Below are positions 47,844 to 57,135 of a stretch of 64,000 nt of DNA, in pieces (within the stretch, counting starts at the first letter, position 1; every line of letters begins with the position of its first letter). This DNA comes from Pseudidiomarina terrestris (GTDB lineage: Bacteria > Pseudomonadota > Gammaproteobacteria > Enterobacterales > Alteromonadaceae). Location of the stretch: positions 1 to 64,000 of the forward strand of contig NZ_JAGGJF010000002.1 in assembly GCF_030466405.1 (NCBI RefSeq), read 5' to 3'. The notes beneath the pieces are model-generated. The model saw nothing but the letters and a program-made list of their open reading frames with translations. It was not told where the DNA came from and did not search any database. The translations under genes were made by a program, and so were the position numbers.

Positions 47844-48641
47844 ATGCGCACACTAAAATATGGACTTCTGGCCCTGGGCTTAACCGGCCTGGTGGCTTGC
47901 ACGCAATCCCCCACGGGACGATCTCAGTTGCAGTTGTTCAGTAGCGATGAAATCGCTCAATTAGGTGCGCAAAGTTATAATGCTCTGAAGCAGGAAGAAA
48001 AAATCTCCAGGGATCCTGCCCTGAATAGTTATGTGCAGTGTATCTCTGACGATCTCATTGCTGTGCTTCCAGAGCAGTGGGCGCAGCAGCAGTGGGAAGT
48101 CACTGTGTTTGAAAGCGAAGCGGTGAATGCCTTTGCGCTGCCAGGCGGCAAAATAGGTGTTTACACTGGCCTGATAGAGGTGGCTGAAAATGCCGCACAA
48201 CTGGCCGCTGTGATAGGCCATGAAATAGGCCACGTTATCGCGCAACACAGTAATGAGCGTATGTCGAATCAGTTTGCTGCAGGTCTTGGCCTGCAGTTAG
48301 GCGGCATTCTGGTCGGACAGGAAATGGACAGCGATACAGCTGCGCTGGTCATGGGCGCCCTCGGCGTAGGTGTGCAACTGGGTTACATCCTGCCGTATTC
48401 GCGGATTCATGAAAGTGAATCTGATGAGCTCGGTTTAGGTTATATGGCTGCTGCCGGTTACGACCCTCGAGAAGCCGCTGAGTTGTGGCGGAACATGGCC
48501 CAACAGGCCGGCCCGAACCCGCCTGAATTCCTATCGACTCACCCGTCACCGCAAACGCGCATTGAAAAGCTTGAAGCGCTTGCCGTTGATGCCATGAGCA
48601 CCTACCGTCAGGCGCCGCAGCCAAGCTGTCGTAAACCTTAA
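47844..48641 (+). CDS. M48 family metalloprotease, outer-membrane lipoprotein
   Basis: 265 aa from ATG 47844 (GGAGG 6 nt upstream). Lipobox LVAC (Cys19), zinc motif HEIGH followed by VIAQHSNERMS, and a third ligand region ESESDELG. This is the layout of LoiP/YggG and BepA-like periplasmic proteases, which degrade misfolded outer-membrane proteins. Directly behind dnaJ without an obvious terminator, it may share heat-shock control, which would couple cytoplasmic and envelope quality control (inference). Confidence 0.9.
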   Translation: MRTLKYGLLALGLTGLVACTQSPTGRSQLQLFSSDEIAQLGAQSYNALKQEEKISRDPALNSYVQCISDDLIAVLPEQWAQQQWEVTVFESEAVNAFALPGGKIGVYTGLIEVAENAAQLAAVIGHEIGHVIAQHSNERMSNQFAAGLGLQLGGILVGQEMDSDTAALVMGALGVGVQLGYILPYSRIHESESDELGLGYMAAAGYDPREAAELWRNMAQQAGPNPPEFLSTHPSPQTRIEKLEALAVDAMSTYRQAPQPSCRKP

Positions 48642-48668
48642 ATCTTAGACCCGAACTTTTAGTACCCA

Positions 48669-48689
48669 GCGGCCGCACCACGCGGCCGC
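48669..48689. repeat. Inverted repeat of GCGGCCGC after the M48 gene
   Basis: Two copies of the self-complementary GCGGCCGC (48669-48676 and 48682-48689) separated by ACCAC give a perfect 8-bp hairpin without a T-run. It lies 28 nt past the stop and may protect or end the transcript. Confidence 0.5.
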
Positions 48690-48782
48690 ACCATTAACGA
48701 ATAACGAATAACCAATCGTTCTAATCCCATTCCAGACATCCCCCGTACAATAGATTCTTTTTGACGAGCGATGTGAGGATCT

Positions 48783-50018
48783 ATGCTCAAAACCTGGTTT
48801 GCAATTCCGTTCTGGCAACGGGTGCTGGGTGCTTTTGTGCTTGGTGTGGCCGCGGGACTTTTGGTGCCGGACTTTGCTGTAGCCCTGAAGCCCTTAGGTG
48901 ATCTGTTTATTCAAGCCTTAAAAATGCTGGTGGCGCCACTGATTTTCTGTGCCATCGTGAATGCTATTTTGCAGTTTGGCGAAGACGAAGGGCTGGGAAA
49001 AATAGGTGCAAAAACCGTAGGTCTGTTCTTGCTGACGGCTGTCCTTGCCAGTGTCATCGGCCTTGCCGTCGGTAGTTTACTGGATGTGTCACCGACACAA
49101 AATCTGGTGGCTTCGCCAGATTATCAGGAGAAAGACGTTCCTGGGCCTATCGCGGTGTTTCTGAACATGATCCCGAGCAATCCCTTTGCTGCGCTCAGCG
49201 AAGGTAAAATTTTGCAGATCGTGGTGTTTGCAGCCCTCGTGGGTATTGCTATCCGCCAGGTAGGGCAGCCGGCTCAGGCACTGGGTAACGTGTTAAAATC
49301 CGGTGCTCAGGTGATGTACCGTATTACCAAGATGGTGCTTGAATTGACGCCCTTTGGCGTACTCGGTCTGATGGCCTGGGTGGTCGGCAGTTATGGCTTG
49401 AGTAGTCTGGCACCGCTGGCGGCTTTTGTCGGTGCGATTTATCTCGCCTGCTTTATTCATATTGTCTTTGTTTACGGCTCCATGGTGCGGCTTGCCGGGA
49501 TGTCACCCTGGTTTTTCTTCAAGTCGGTGTTTTCAGCTCAGCTAGTCGCTTACACCACCTGTAGCAGCTTTGGTACGATTCCCGCAGCCCATCAGGCCAT
49601 TACCGAACGCCTGCGGGTGAAAAAGTCCTATGCCAGCTTCGTGTTGCCATTAGGTGCCACCATTAATATGGACGGCTGTGGCGGTATTTATCCGGCGATT
49701 GCCGCAATTTTTATTGCGCAACTTTACGGCGTGCCGCTGGAGTGGATGGATTACTTACTGATCACGGGTACCGCAACCCTGGCCTCAATCGGCACCGCGG
49801 GTGTGCCTGGCACCGCCCTGGTGATGCTGACAGTCACCCTGAATGTGGTAGGCTTACCGCTGGAGGGCATTGCCTTTATCGCTGCTATCGATCGCATTAT
49901 TGATATGGCTCGCACAGCGACCAATGTCACTGGTGATATGGCAGTTGCAGTCGTGCTTGGACGCGAAGATAATGGCGCTGGTGAAGAGCTTGTCGGGATG
50001 CCACAGGAGCAATCATGA
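48783..50018 (+). CDS. Dicarboxylate/amino acid:cation symporter (SLC1/DAACS family)
   Basis: 411 aa, about eight membrane helices plus two re-entrant loops. Seen: ALKMLVAPLIFCAIV, the Ser-rich loop TTCSSFGTIPAAHQAI (HP1) and TINMDGCGGIYPAIAAIFIAQ (TM7, normally NMDGT), TAGVPGTALVMLT (HP2) and DRIIDMARTATNVTGD (TM8). These place it with GltP/GltT/DctA carriers that take up glutamate, aspartate, serine or C4-dicarboxylates with Na+ or H+. The CGGIY after NMDG deviates from the common sequence, so substrate is uncertain. Its stop overlaps dapB by ATGA. Confidence 0.9.
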   Translation: MLKTWFAIPFWQRVLGAFVLGVAAGLLVPDFAVALKPLGDLFIQALKMLVAPLIFCAIVNAILQFGEDEGLGKIGAKTVGLFLLTAVLASVIGLAVGSLLDVSPTQNLVASPDYQEKDVPGPIAVFLNMIPSNPFAALSEGKILQIVVFAALVGIAIRQVGQPAQALGNVLKSGAQVMYRITKMVLELTPFGVLGLMAWVVGSYGLSSLAPLAAFVGAIYLACFIHIVFVYGSMVRLAGMSPWFFFKSVFSAQLVAYTTCSSFGTIPAAHQAITERLRVKKSYASFVLPLGATINMDGCGGIYPAIAAIFIAQLYGVPLEWMDYLLITGTATLASIGTAGVPGTALVMLTVTLNVVGLPLEGIAFIAAIDRIIDMARTATNVTGDMAVAVVLGREDNGAGEELVGMPQEQS

Positions 50019-50824
50019 AGGTAGCGGTAATTGGCGCCAGTGGGCGCATGGGACAGGCAGTCCTGCAAGAGTTGATAGCGCAGGGGCATGAGTGCGCTGC
50101 TGCCATTGTCAGTGAACAGTCCAGCCAGCTGGGCCAGGCGCCGGACGATCCGCGACTTGCCGGCAGGCACTACAGTTCGGGCCGTGAATTAGAGCCCGGT
50201 AGCGTCGATGTGATGATTGATTTTAGCCTACCACAGGCGTTATCGCATAATCTTGCCCTGGCGCAGCACTTGGGGGCGCCAATAGTCGTTTGTACGACGG
50301 GGTTGGCGGACGCCGATCAGGATACGCTGGCACAGGCGTCGCAGTCGCTGCCCGTGCTTTACGCGGCCAATACCAGTGTTGGTATCGCGCTGATGGAACA
50401 ACTCGTTACTTTGGCTAGTGCCGGATTTGCTGACGCAGATATCGAAATTCTTGAAGCGCACCACGCGGCGAAGCGTGACGCGCCCTCTGGTACCGCCCTG
50501 GTGTTAGGCGAAGCGGCAGCAACCGGACGCGGCACCACTCTGGCGCAAAGCACCGCAGGAATTCGTGGCGAGGGCCCCCGTCAGGCGGGAAGTATCGGTT
50601 TTGCCGTGCTGCGTGCGGCAGATATTGTCGGCGAACATAGCGTTTATCTTGCCCAGACCGGAGAGCGTATTGAGCTGACCCACAGGATCCGCGATCGCCA
50701 GGTGTTTGCCCGTGGCGCGGTGCAGGCAGCGCAATGGCTGGCGGGGCAACCTGCGGGCCGTTATAAAATGCGCGATATGCTCGACACCAAGGCGTTACTA
50801 CAACGGCTGTTGCACGAAATTTAA
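50015..50824 (+). CDS. dapB: 4-hydroxy-tetrahydrodipicolinate reductase
   Basis: NAD(P)H-dependent step of the diaminopimelate/lysine pathway. 269 aa. N-terminal GASGRMGQAV nucleotide loop, the ILEAHHAAKRDAPSGTAL catalytic signature and the C-terminal helix region. The ATGA overlap with the symporter gene suggests a shared transcript. A possible terminator lies about 100 nt downstream, in front of carA. Confidence 0.97.
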   Translation: MKVAVIGASGRMGQAVLQELIAQGHECAAAIVSEQSSQLGQAPDDPRLAGRHYSSGRELEPGSVDVMIDFSLPQALSHNLALAQHLGAPIVVCTTGLADADQDTLAQASQSLPVLYAANTSVGIALMEQLVTLASAGFADADIEILEAHHAAKRDAPSGTALVLGEAAATGRGTTLAQSTAGIRGEGPRQAGSIGFAVLRAADIVGEHSVYLAQTGERIELTHRIRDRQVFARGAVQAAQWLAGQPAGRYKMRDMLDTKALLQRLLHEI

Positions 50825-50922
50825 CTAGACTTAAGGGCGGCTTTTCTTTAAAATAGACTCAATTTGCCAACGTAAAGTTGGTGAGCTGAAAACGCGCACT
50901 TTTTAGCTGGTGCAAGGTAATC

Positions 50923-50959
50923 AACGGGGAAGTCATTTTATGATTCACCCGTTTTTTTA
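50923..50959 (+). terminator. Intrinsic terminator in the dapB-carA gap, possible carA attenuator
   Basis: AACGGG (50923-50928) pairs with CCCGTT (50948-50953), with further inner pairing (GAA/TTC, TCA/TGA with bulges), followed by TTTTTTT. It ends 17 nt before the carA start. A small hairpin (CCAAC/GTTGG) lies upstream of it. Confidence 0.75.
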
Positions 50960-50975
50960 TGTACGGAGGTTAACC

Positions 50976-52136
50976 TTGAGTATTCTAGCGAGCCATTCAG
51001 CGAGCAAAGCCATTTTGGTGCTTGCGGATGGAACTGTTTTTCACGGCACTGCAATCGGTGCTGGTGGCACGGCGGTCGGCGAAGTTGTTTTTAATACCGC
51101 AATGACCGGCTACCAAGAAATTCTCACCGATCCCTCCTATGCTGAACAAATCGTAACTCTTACTTATCCCCATATTGGCAATTACGGCACCACCCACGAA
51201 GACGAAGAATCCAACCGTGTTTGGGCCAAAGGCCTGGTCATCCGTGATTTATCCCTCAAAGCCAGTAATTTTCGCCTGGAACAATCTTTAGGTGACTACT
51301 TGCGGCAGCGAAATGTGGTGGGGATTGCCGACATTGATACCCGTAAACTGACCCGACTGTTGCGCGAAAAAGGCGCTCAGAACGGCTGTATTATGGCCGG
51401 TAATGTTGATGGTGAGTTAGACGTTGACCACGCCTTGGAGCTCGCACGAGGCTTCCCGGGCTTGCAGGGCATGGATTTGGCGAAGGAAGTGACGATCCGC
51501 GCGCCGCATGAGTGGACCAGCAAAAGCTGGCAATTAGGCAAGGGCTTTAGTGAGCTCGAAGATCACAAGTTTCATGTGGTCGCCTATGATTATGGTTGTA
51601 AGCGCAATATCCTGCGGATGCTAGCTGATCGCGGCTGCAAGGTGACACTGGTCCCAGCAGAAATGCCAGCGAGCGACGTACTGGCAATGAAACCTGACGG
51701 TGTGTTTTTATCCAACGGACCGGGTGACCCTGAGCCTTGCGATTACGCCATCAAGGCAATTCGTGAACTGATTGAAGCAAAAATGCCGTTGTTTGGTATT
51801 TGTCTTGGGCATCAGTTGCTGGCGCTGGCCAGTGGTGCGAAAACCGAGAAAATGAAGTTTGGCCACCACGGTGCCAACCATCCGGTTCAGGACCTAGCGA
51901 ACAACCGGGTGATGATTACCAGTCAGAACCATGGCTTTGCGGTCTCAGAGACAAACTTCCCGGAGAATCTTAAAGTGACGCATAAGTCCCTTTTTGACGG
52001 AACTTTACAGGGGATTCATCGCACTGATGCACCGGCGTTCAGCTTCCAGGGACATCCTGAAGCCAGCCCCGGACCGCACGATGCTGCACCTTTGTTTGAT
52101 CACTTTATTGACCTGATGAGCCAGCGCGCGCAGTAA
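50976..52136 (+). CDS. carA: Carbamoyl-phosphate synthase small subunit (glutaminase)
   Basis: Releases ammonia from glutamine for CarB; feeds both arginine and pyrimidine synthesis. 386 aa from TTG 50976, which has GGAGG 6 nt upstream; the family homology ([14 protein letters not shown]) starts just after. Class I amidotransferase motifs [14 protein letters not shown] (Cys nucleophile) and [10 protein letters not shown] (His/Glu) are intact. Use of TTG limits translation and may be regulatory. Separated from carB by 30 nt. Confidence 0.96.
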   Translation: MSILASHSASKAILVLADGTVFHGTAIGAGGTAVGEVVFNTAMTGYQEILTDPSYAEQIVTLTYPHIGNYGTTHEDEESNRVWAKGLVIRDLSLKASNFRLEQSLGDYLRQRNVVGIADIDTRKLTRLLREKGAQNGCIMAGNVDGELDVDHALELARGFPGLQGMDLAKEVTIRAPHEWTSKSWQLGKGFSELEDHKFHVVAYDYGCKRNILRMLADRGCKVTLVPAEMPASDVLAMKPDGVFLSNGPGDPEPCDYAIKAIRELIEAKMPLFGICLGHQLLALASGAKTEKMKFGHHGANHPVQDLANNRVMITSQNHGFAVSETNFPENLKVTHKSLFDGTLQGIHRTDAPAFSFQGHPEASPGPHDAAPLFDHFIDLMSQRAQ

Positions 52137-52166
52137 GCGCTGCCTGAACGGAGGACGAACCGACTT

Positions 52167-55100
52167 ATGCCAAAACGTACCGACATAAAAAGCATCCTCA
52201 TTCTTGGCGCTGGCCCCATTGTTATTGGCCAGGCCTGTGAGTTTGACTATTCCGGAGCCCAAGCTTGTAAAGCCCTGCGTGAAGAGGGTTACAAGGTTAT
52301 CTTGGTGAACTCCAACCCTGCCACCATCATGACTGATCCGGACATGGCCGATGTGACTTACATCGAGCCGATTCACTGGGAAGTCGTGGCGAAGATCATT
52401 GAAGTTGAACGCCCGGATGCGGTGCTACCCACCATGGGTGGCCAGACGGCACTCAACTGTGCGCTGGAACTGGATAAACACGGTGTACTGGAAAAGTACA
52501 AGGTGGAAATGATCGGCGCCAATGCGGATGCCATTGATAAAGCTGAAGACCGTGATCGCTTTGATAAAGCGATGAAAGCGATTGGACTGGAAACGCCAAA
52601 CGCTGAGGTTGCTCATAACCTCGACGAAGCTTTCGATATTCTCGGTCGCTTAGGCTTTCCCTGTATTATTCGCCCGTCATTCACTATGGGCGGCAGCGGT
52701 GGCGGTATTGCCTATAACCGTGAAGAATTCGAAGAGATCTGCCGGCGCGGCCTGGATTTGTCGCCCACCAAAGAATTGCTTATTGATGAGTCGTTAATCG
52801 GCTGGAAAGAGTTTGAAATGGAAGTGGTGCGCGATAAAGCAGATAACTGCATTATTGTCTGTGCCATTGAAAACTTTGACGCGATGGGTATCCATACCGG
52901 TGACTCGATTACTGTGGCACCGGCGCAAACACTGACCGACAAAGAGTATCAAATCATGCGGAACGCGGCGATGGCCGTATTGCGTGAGATTGGTGTCGAA
53001 ACCGGCGGTTCAAACGTGCAGTTTGGTATTGATCCTGATACGGGTCGCATGGTCGTCATTGAGATGAACCCACGGGTGTCTCGCTCTTCTGCTCTAGCCT
53101 CAAAGGCAACCGGATTCCCAATTGCCAAAGTGGCTGCAAAATTAGCCGTAGGCTATACCCTGGATGAACTCGAAAACGAGATCACCGGCGGCGTCACCCC
53201 TGCATCTTTTGAGCCAGCATTAGACTATGTCGTTACCAAAATTCCACGCTTTAATTTCGAGAAGTTTGCTGGCTGTAATGACCGCTTAACCACCCAGATG
53301 AAATCTGTCGGTGAGGTGATGGCCATTGGCCGTAATCAGCAGGAGTCCTTGCAAAAGGCACTGCGTGGTCTGGAGATCGGTGCAACCGGCTTTGACCCTA
53401 TGGTCGACCCTAATGATGCAGAAGCACGTGGCAAAGTTATCCGGGAGCTTAAAGAGCCGGGCGCGGAACGAATTTTCTACATTGCTGATGCATTCCGCAT
53501 CGGTATGACCGTGCGCGAAGTGTTCGAGCTGACCCGCATCGACGAATGGTATCTGATCCAGATTGAAGAGATCGTGCTGCTGGAAGCAGAGATTCAAAAA
53601 CTGGGTATGACAGGTCTTGATGAGCGTGTGCTGCGGGTACTTAAACGCAAAGGTTTTGCTGATGCCCGTATCGCACAGATTCTTGACGTTGCTGAGACAG
53701 AAATTCGCCGTCGCCGCCATGAGTTAGGCGTCGTGCCTGTCTATAAACGTGTGGATACCTGTGCCGCCGAGTTTGCCTCGGATACCGCCTACATGTACTC
53801 GACCTATGACGAAGAGTGCGAAGCGGCGCCGACCGACCGTGACAAAATCATGGTGATCGGTGGTGGACCCAACCGTATCGGGCAGGGCATTGAGTTTGAT
53901 TACTGCTGTGTACACGCTGCCTTAGCGTTGCGTGAAGACGGCTATGAAACCATCATGGTGAACTGTAACCCAGAGACGGTTTCAACGGATTACGACACTT
54001 CTGATCGGTTGTACTTTGAGCCTATTACTCTGGAAGACGTGCTGGAAATTGTTCGCGTCGAGCAACCTAAAGGCGTGATTGTGCAATACGGTGGCCAGAC
54101 GCCATTGAAACTTGCGCGTGAGCTGGAAGCCAATGGTGTGCCCGTGATCGGCACCTCGCCAGATGCCATCGACCGCGCCGAAGACCGCGAGCGTTTCCAG
54201 AGCGCGGTACGCCGCTTAGGTCTCAAGCAACCTGAGAACGCGACCGTGACCAAGGTCGATGAAGCTCTGCGCGAAGCAGAGCGCATTGGCTATCCGCTGG
54301 TGGTACGGCCAAGCTACGTGCTTGGTGGCCGGGCGATGGAAATCGTTTACGATGAGACTGACTTGCACCGCTATCTGACGGATGCGGTGAAGGTATCCAA
54401 TTCGGCCCCGGTGTTGCTGGATCGTTTCCTCGATAACGCAATTGAAGTGGATGTCGATGCCATCTGTGATGGTCAGGACGTGTTTATCGGCGGCATTATG
54501 CAACACATTGAACAAGCGGGGGTCCACTCAGGTGACTCGGCCTGTTCGTTACCACCGTACTCGTTAAGCGACAAAATTCAGGACGAGCTGCGTGAGCAGA
54601 TGCGCAAGCTGGCCTTTGAACTTAACGTACAGGGGTTAATGAATGCTCAGTTCGCGGTGAAAGAAGACGAGATCTACCTGATTGAGGTGAATCCGCGTGC
54701 AGCCCGTACCGTACCCTTTGTTTCGAAAGCCACCGGTGTTCCGTTAGCAAAAATTGCGGCGCGGGTGATGGTGGGTCAGACCCTGAAGCAACAAGGGTAC
54801 GACAAGGAAGTTATTCCGCCCTATTACTCGGTGAAAGAAGTCGTGATTCCGTTTGCTAAGTTCCAGGGCGTTGACCCCATTCGTGGCCCGGAAATGCGCT
54901 CCACAGGCGAAGTTATGGGCGTAGGTGAAAGCTTCGAAGAGGCCTATGCAAAAGCTAACCTGGGCGCAGGCGAAGCGCTGGCAAAAGCCGGCAAGGCCTT
55001 GTTATCGGTCCGGGATGGTGACAAAGCGCGGTTGTTTGACCTTGCCCGCGGTTTGATTGCACTTGGTTTTTCTCTGGAAGCAACGCGCGGTACTGCGAAA

Positions 55101-55391
55101 CTGCTTAGCGGCGAGGGCATCTCCTGCTCGGTGGTGAATAAATTGCAGGAAGGCCGTCCAAATATTGTTGATGCAATTAAAAACGGCGAGTACAGTTACA
55201 TTATCAATACCGTTGAAGGGCGCCAGGCAATTGAAGACTCGGTCTATATTCGCCGCGAAGCGCTCTTGAATAAAGTGATTTATACCACCACTTTGAATGC
55301 AGCATTTGCGACAGTTAAAGCAAATACTGCAGATGACCGGGCACGGGTAAACTCACTGCAGTCATTACATAAAAGGGTTGAAACAGCATGA
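52167..55391 (+). CDS. carB: Carbamoyl-phosphate synthase large subunit
   Basis: 1074 aa (E. coli 1073). Two homologous ATP-grasp halves (first [17 protein letters not shown], second [17 protein letters not shown]), each with its phosphate loop ([28 protein letters not shown]), an oligomerisation domain between them and a C-terminal MGS-like allosteric domain. Makes carbamoyl phosphate from bicarbonate, ammonia and 2 ATP. Stop overlaps the greA start by ATGA. Confidence 0.99.
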   Translation: MPKRTDIKSILILGAGPIVIGQACEFDYSGAQACKALREEGYKVILVNSNPATIMTDPDMADVTYIEPIHWEVVAKIIEVERPDAVLPTMGGQTALNCALELDKHGVLEKYKVEMIGANADAIDKAEDRDRFDKAMKAIGLETPNAEVAHNLDEAFDILGRLGFPCIIRPSFTMGGSGGGIAYNREEFEEICRRGLDLSPTKELLIDESLIGWKEFEMEVVRDKADNCIIVCAIENFDAMGIHTGDSITVAPAQTLTDKEYQIMRNAAMAVLREIGVETGGSNVQFGIDPDTGRMVVIEMNPRVSRSSALASKATGFPIAKVAAKLAVGYTLDELENEITGGVTPASFEPALDYVVTKIPRFNFEKFAGCNDRLTTQMKSVGEVMAIGRNQQESLQKALRGLEIGATGFDPMVDPNDAEARGKVIRELKEPGAERIFYIADAFRIGMTVREVFELTRIDEWYLIQIEEIVLLEAEIQKLGMTGLDERVLRVLKRKGFADARIAQILDVAETEIRRRRHELGVVPVYKRVDTCAAEFASDTAYMYSTYDEECEAAPTDRDKIMVIGGGPNRIGQGIEFDYCCVHAALALREDGYETIMVNCNPETVSTDYDTSDRLYFEPITLEDVLEIVRVEQPKGVIVQYGGQTPLKLARELEANGVPVIGTSPDAIDRAEDRERFQSAVRRLGLKQPENATVTKVDEALREAERIGYPLVVRPSYVLGGRAMEIVYDETDLHRYLTDAVKVSNSAPVLLDRFLDNAIEVDVDAICDGQDVFIGGIMQHIEQAGVHSGDSACSLPPYSLSDKIQDELREQMRKLAFELNVQGLMNAQFAVKEDEIYLIEVNPRAARTVPFVSKATGVPLAKIAARVMVGQTLKQQGYDKEVIPPYYSVKEVVIPFAKFQGVDPIRGPEMRSTGEVMGVGESFEEAYAKANLGAGEALAKAGKALLSVRDGDKARLFDLARGLIALGFSLEATRGTAKLLSGEGISCSVVNKLQEGRPNIVDAIKNGEYSYIINTVEGRQAIEDSVYIRREALLNKVIYTTTLNAAFATVKANTADDRARVNSLQSLHKRVETA

Positions 55392-55864
55392 GTCAGATTC
55401 CAATGACGACCCGCGGCGCCGAGATGCTGCGGGAGGAATTGAAACGTTTAAAGACTGAAGACCGACCGCGGATTATTCAGGCGATCTCTGATGCCCGTGA
55501 GCACGGCGATTTGAAAGAGAATGCGGAATATCACGCCGCCCGTGAACAACAGGGCTTTTGTGAAGGTCGTATTCAGGAAATTGAAGCCAAGCTATCCAAT
55601 GCACAGATCATTGATGTCACCAAGGTCCCGAATCAGGGCAAAGTGATTTTTGGCGCGACAGTCACCCTGTACAATACAGTTACTGAAAAAGAAGTGACCT
55701 ACCGTATCGTGGGTGACGATGAAGCTGATATCAAACAAAATCTGATTTCAGTGAACTCGCCAATTTCCCGTGCGCTCATCGGCAAACAAATCGATGATGT
55801 GGCACGCGTCAATACGCCAAACGGTGAAGTCGAATACGAAGTGGTGAAAGTCGAGTATAGTTAA
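55388..55864 (+). CDS. greA: Transcription elongation factor GreA
   Basis: 158 aa. N-terminal antiparallel coiled coil with the acidic tip ([21 protein letters not shown]) that enters the RNA polymerase secondary channel, and the C-terminal FKBP-like domain ([14 protein letters not shown]). Stimulates cleavage of backtracked RNA. Translationally coupled to carB by ATGA and followed by a strong terminator. Confidence 0.97.
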   Translation: MSQIPMTTRGAEMLREELKRLKTEDRPRIIQAISDAREHGDLKENAEYHAAREQQGFCEGRIQEIEAKLSNAQIIDVTKVPNQGKVIFGATVTLYNTVTEKEVTYRIVGDDEADIKQNLISVNSPISRALIGKQIDDVARVNTPNGEVEYEVVKVEYS

Positions 55865-55885
55865 CTCGTCTTTCCCCTGGTTTGA

Positions 55886-56164
55886 CTAATTTTTGTCATT
55901 TAAGAGCGCGACCAGTTCGCGCTCTTTTTGTTCGCGGTCTTCTTTGCTGGTCACCACAGCGCCGTGATAACTCTCGACATCTGGGAACACTTCTTCTATC
56001 GGTCGGTCCAGCGCTTTAGCGAGTGCCGCAGCCACAGATTGTGACCGGGCCTTGCGCGAAGCCACCTTTGAAATCAGCGAAGGGCTTTTCCCAAGAGCTT
56101 TAGCAAGCATTGAAAAATCATATCCTCGCTGGGCTAATTCCTTTTTAATTTTATTACTATCCAT
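55886..56164 (-). CDS. Small helix-turn-helix regulator, Ner/Nlp-like
   Basis: 92 aa. Residues 1-65 form a helix-turn-helix of the phage Ner / bacterial Nlp type (AKALGKSPSLISKVASRKAR as recognition region, then ALDRPIEEVFPDV, which resembles the end of Ner proteins); the rest is a charged helical tail. In Mu-type phages Ner is a Cro-like repressor. It is divergent from a CI-like gene with palindromic operators between. Its last codons run through the greA terminator. Exact family is inferred from pattern. Confidence 0.7.
   Translation of the reverse strand: MDSNKIKKELAQRGYDFSMLAKALGKSPSLISKVASRKARSQSVAAALAKALDRPIEEVFPDVESYHGAVVTSKEDREQKERELVALLNDKN
55902..55929 (+). terminator. Terminator of carAB-greA, inside the end of the Ner-like gene
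   Basis: AAGAGCGCGA, a 5-nt loop, TCGCGCTCTT, then TTT. The stem is perfect. It overlaps the last codons of the convergent gene 55886-56164, so these codons are shaped by the hairpin. Confidence 0.85.
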
Positions 56165-56195
56165 CGTCGCTCTGCTGTGGTTGAATGTAGCTCAT

Positions 56196-56218
56196 TGTGA
56201 ACTTAAGTGGAGTTCACA
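56196..56218. promoter_or_regulatory. Operator O1 between the divergent regulators
   Basis: Perfect inverted repeat TGTGAACT-N7-AGTTCACA, 32 nt from the Ner-like start. It probably binds one of the two flanking regulators. Confidence 0.7.
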
Positions 56219-56222
56219 GTGC

Positions 56223-56234
56223 GTTCAAAAGAAC
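56223..56234. promoter_or_regulatory. Operator O2 between the divergent regulators
   Basis: GTTC-AAAA-GAAC, sharing the GAAC half-site of O1 but with a 4-nt spacer. It lies between O1 and the CI-like start; a possible rightward promoter TTCACA-N16-TAAAAA spans both. Confidence 0.55.
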
Positions 56235-56270
56235 TAAAAAAGTGGGTCAAAAGACAAATATTAAGGAAAA

Positions 56271-56810
56271 ATGATGTCAAATGACACTAAAATAAATACT
56301 ACACATAGGGCGCAGAAAAGCAAAGTAGAAATACTCAGTATGGACGAGTGTATTGCGCGGTTGAAGCTGTATTACGGTGATTTACCCCTGGCAAAAATCA
56401 TGCGTAAAATCGGCATACCCAACTCAACATATGCGAACTGGCGCAAACGCGGCACAGTCACCAGCGATCAGTTGGTGGTAGGACTGATTAACGCAGGTAT
56501 ATCATTAGATTGGTTTTTCTCTCCCGACAAACAGCTGAATTATCCTACGCCTTCGCAACTGCATCTGGCCGAAGCAGTGCAATCTGAGTATCAAAGGGCT
56601 TCAGAACGGGCACAGGTAATCAAAGCAGTGGAAGCGATCGAACCATTGTTCAGACTTTTTAATCTGGAGAAAACTGAGGATAACCAGGCGTTACTGGTGG
56701 AAACTTATCTGGCCCGCAGAGCGGACCATGTCACAGCTAGTTTTGCGATTAAACAAGTCGCCAAGGCGCTTGCCAGCGCCCAACGCAACATGAAGAAACC
56801 GCGCAGTTAA
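56271..56810 (+). CDS. Phage CI-repressor-like DNA-binding protein
   Basis: 179 aa from ATG 56271 (AAGGA upstream; a second ATG follows at once). Residues about 20-90 resemble the CI-type helix-turn-helix domain of P2/HK022-like repressors (ECIARLKLYYGDLPLAKIMRKIGIPNSTYANWRKRG split over this region, then ISLDWFFSP). The C-terminal part is helical, and there is no S24 peptidase domain, so RecA-triggered self-cleavage is not expected. The beginning of the gene is more AT-rich than its neighbours. Its stop overlaps the yhbY stop inside a palindrome. Likely a remnant or domesticated phage switch. Confidence 0.72.
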   Translation: MMSNDTKINTTHRAQKSKVEILSMDECIARLKLYYGDLPLAKIMRKIGIPNSTYANWRKRGTVTSDQLVVGLINAGISLDWFFSPDKQLNYPTPSQLHLAEAVQSEYQRASERAQVIKAVEAIEPLFRLFNLEKTEDNQALLVETYLARRADHVTASFAIKQVAKALASAQRNMKKPRS

Positions 56811-56819
56811 CTGCGCGGT
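56798..56819. repeat. 22-bp perfect palindrome over the CI-like and yhbY stop codons
   Basis: ACCGCGCAGTT and its exact complement meet at the centre of GTTAAC. It contains the stops of both convergent genes and could form an RNA hairpin in either direction; on the minus strand TTTCTTC follows, a weak terminator tail for yhbY. Confidence 0.75.
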
Positions 56820-57115
56820 AATTGAATTTTCCCTTCCGGACCCGGTTTATAAAGGGTCAGCACCTTACCTACGACTTGTACCCGATACGCCTGCGTATGC
56901 GCGACGATGGTGGTATAAATCTGCTCACGTAGTTCACGGTCGTCTTCAGGGACCCGAACCTTAATCAGTTCATGATGATTAAGCGCAAGGTCGATTTCCG
57001 CCATTACGCCTTCGGTAAGGCCATTTCCGCCTAATAACACCACCGGTTTGAGCTTGTGTGCCAAGCTTTTTAGGTGTTGTTTCTGTTTATTGCTTAAAGT
57101 TAACCCTGCAGCCAT
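56807..57115 (-). CDS. yhbY: CRS1-YhbY RNA-binding protein
   Basis: 102 aa, single CRM domain: [34 protein letters not shown] with the GxxG loop, [23 protein letters not shown]. Associates with pre-50S ribosomal particles. Divergent from rlmE, which modifies the 50S subunit, as in E. coli. Confidence 0.95.
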   Translation of the reverse strand: MAAGLTLSNKQKQHLKSLAHKLKPVVLLGGNGLTEGVMAEIDLALNHHELIKVRVPEDDRELREQIYTTIVAHTQAYRVQVVGKVLTLYKPGPEGKIQLPRS

Positions 57116-57135
57116 GTAATAATATCCTACTATCT

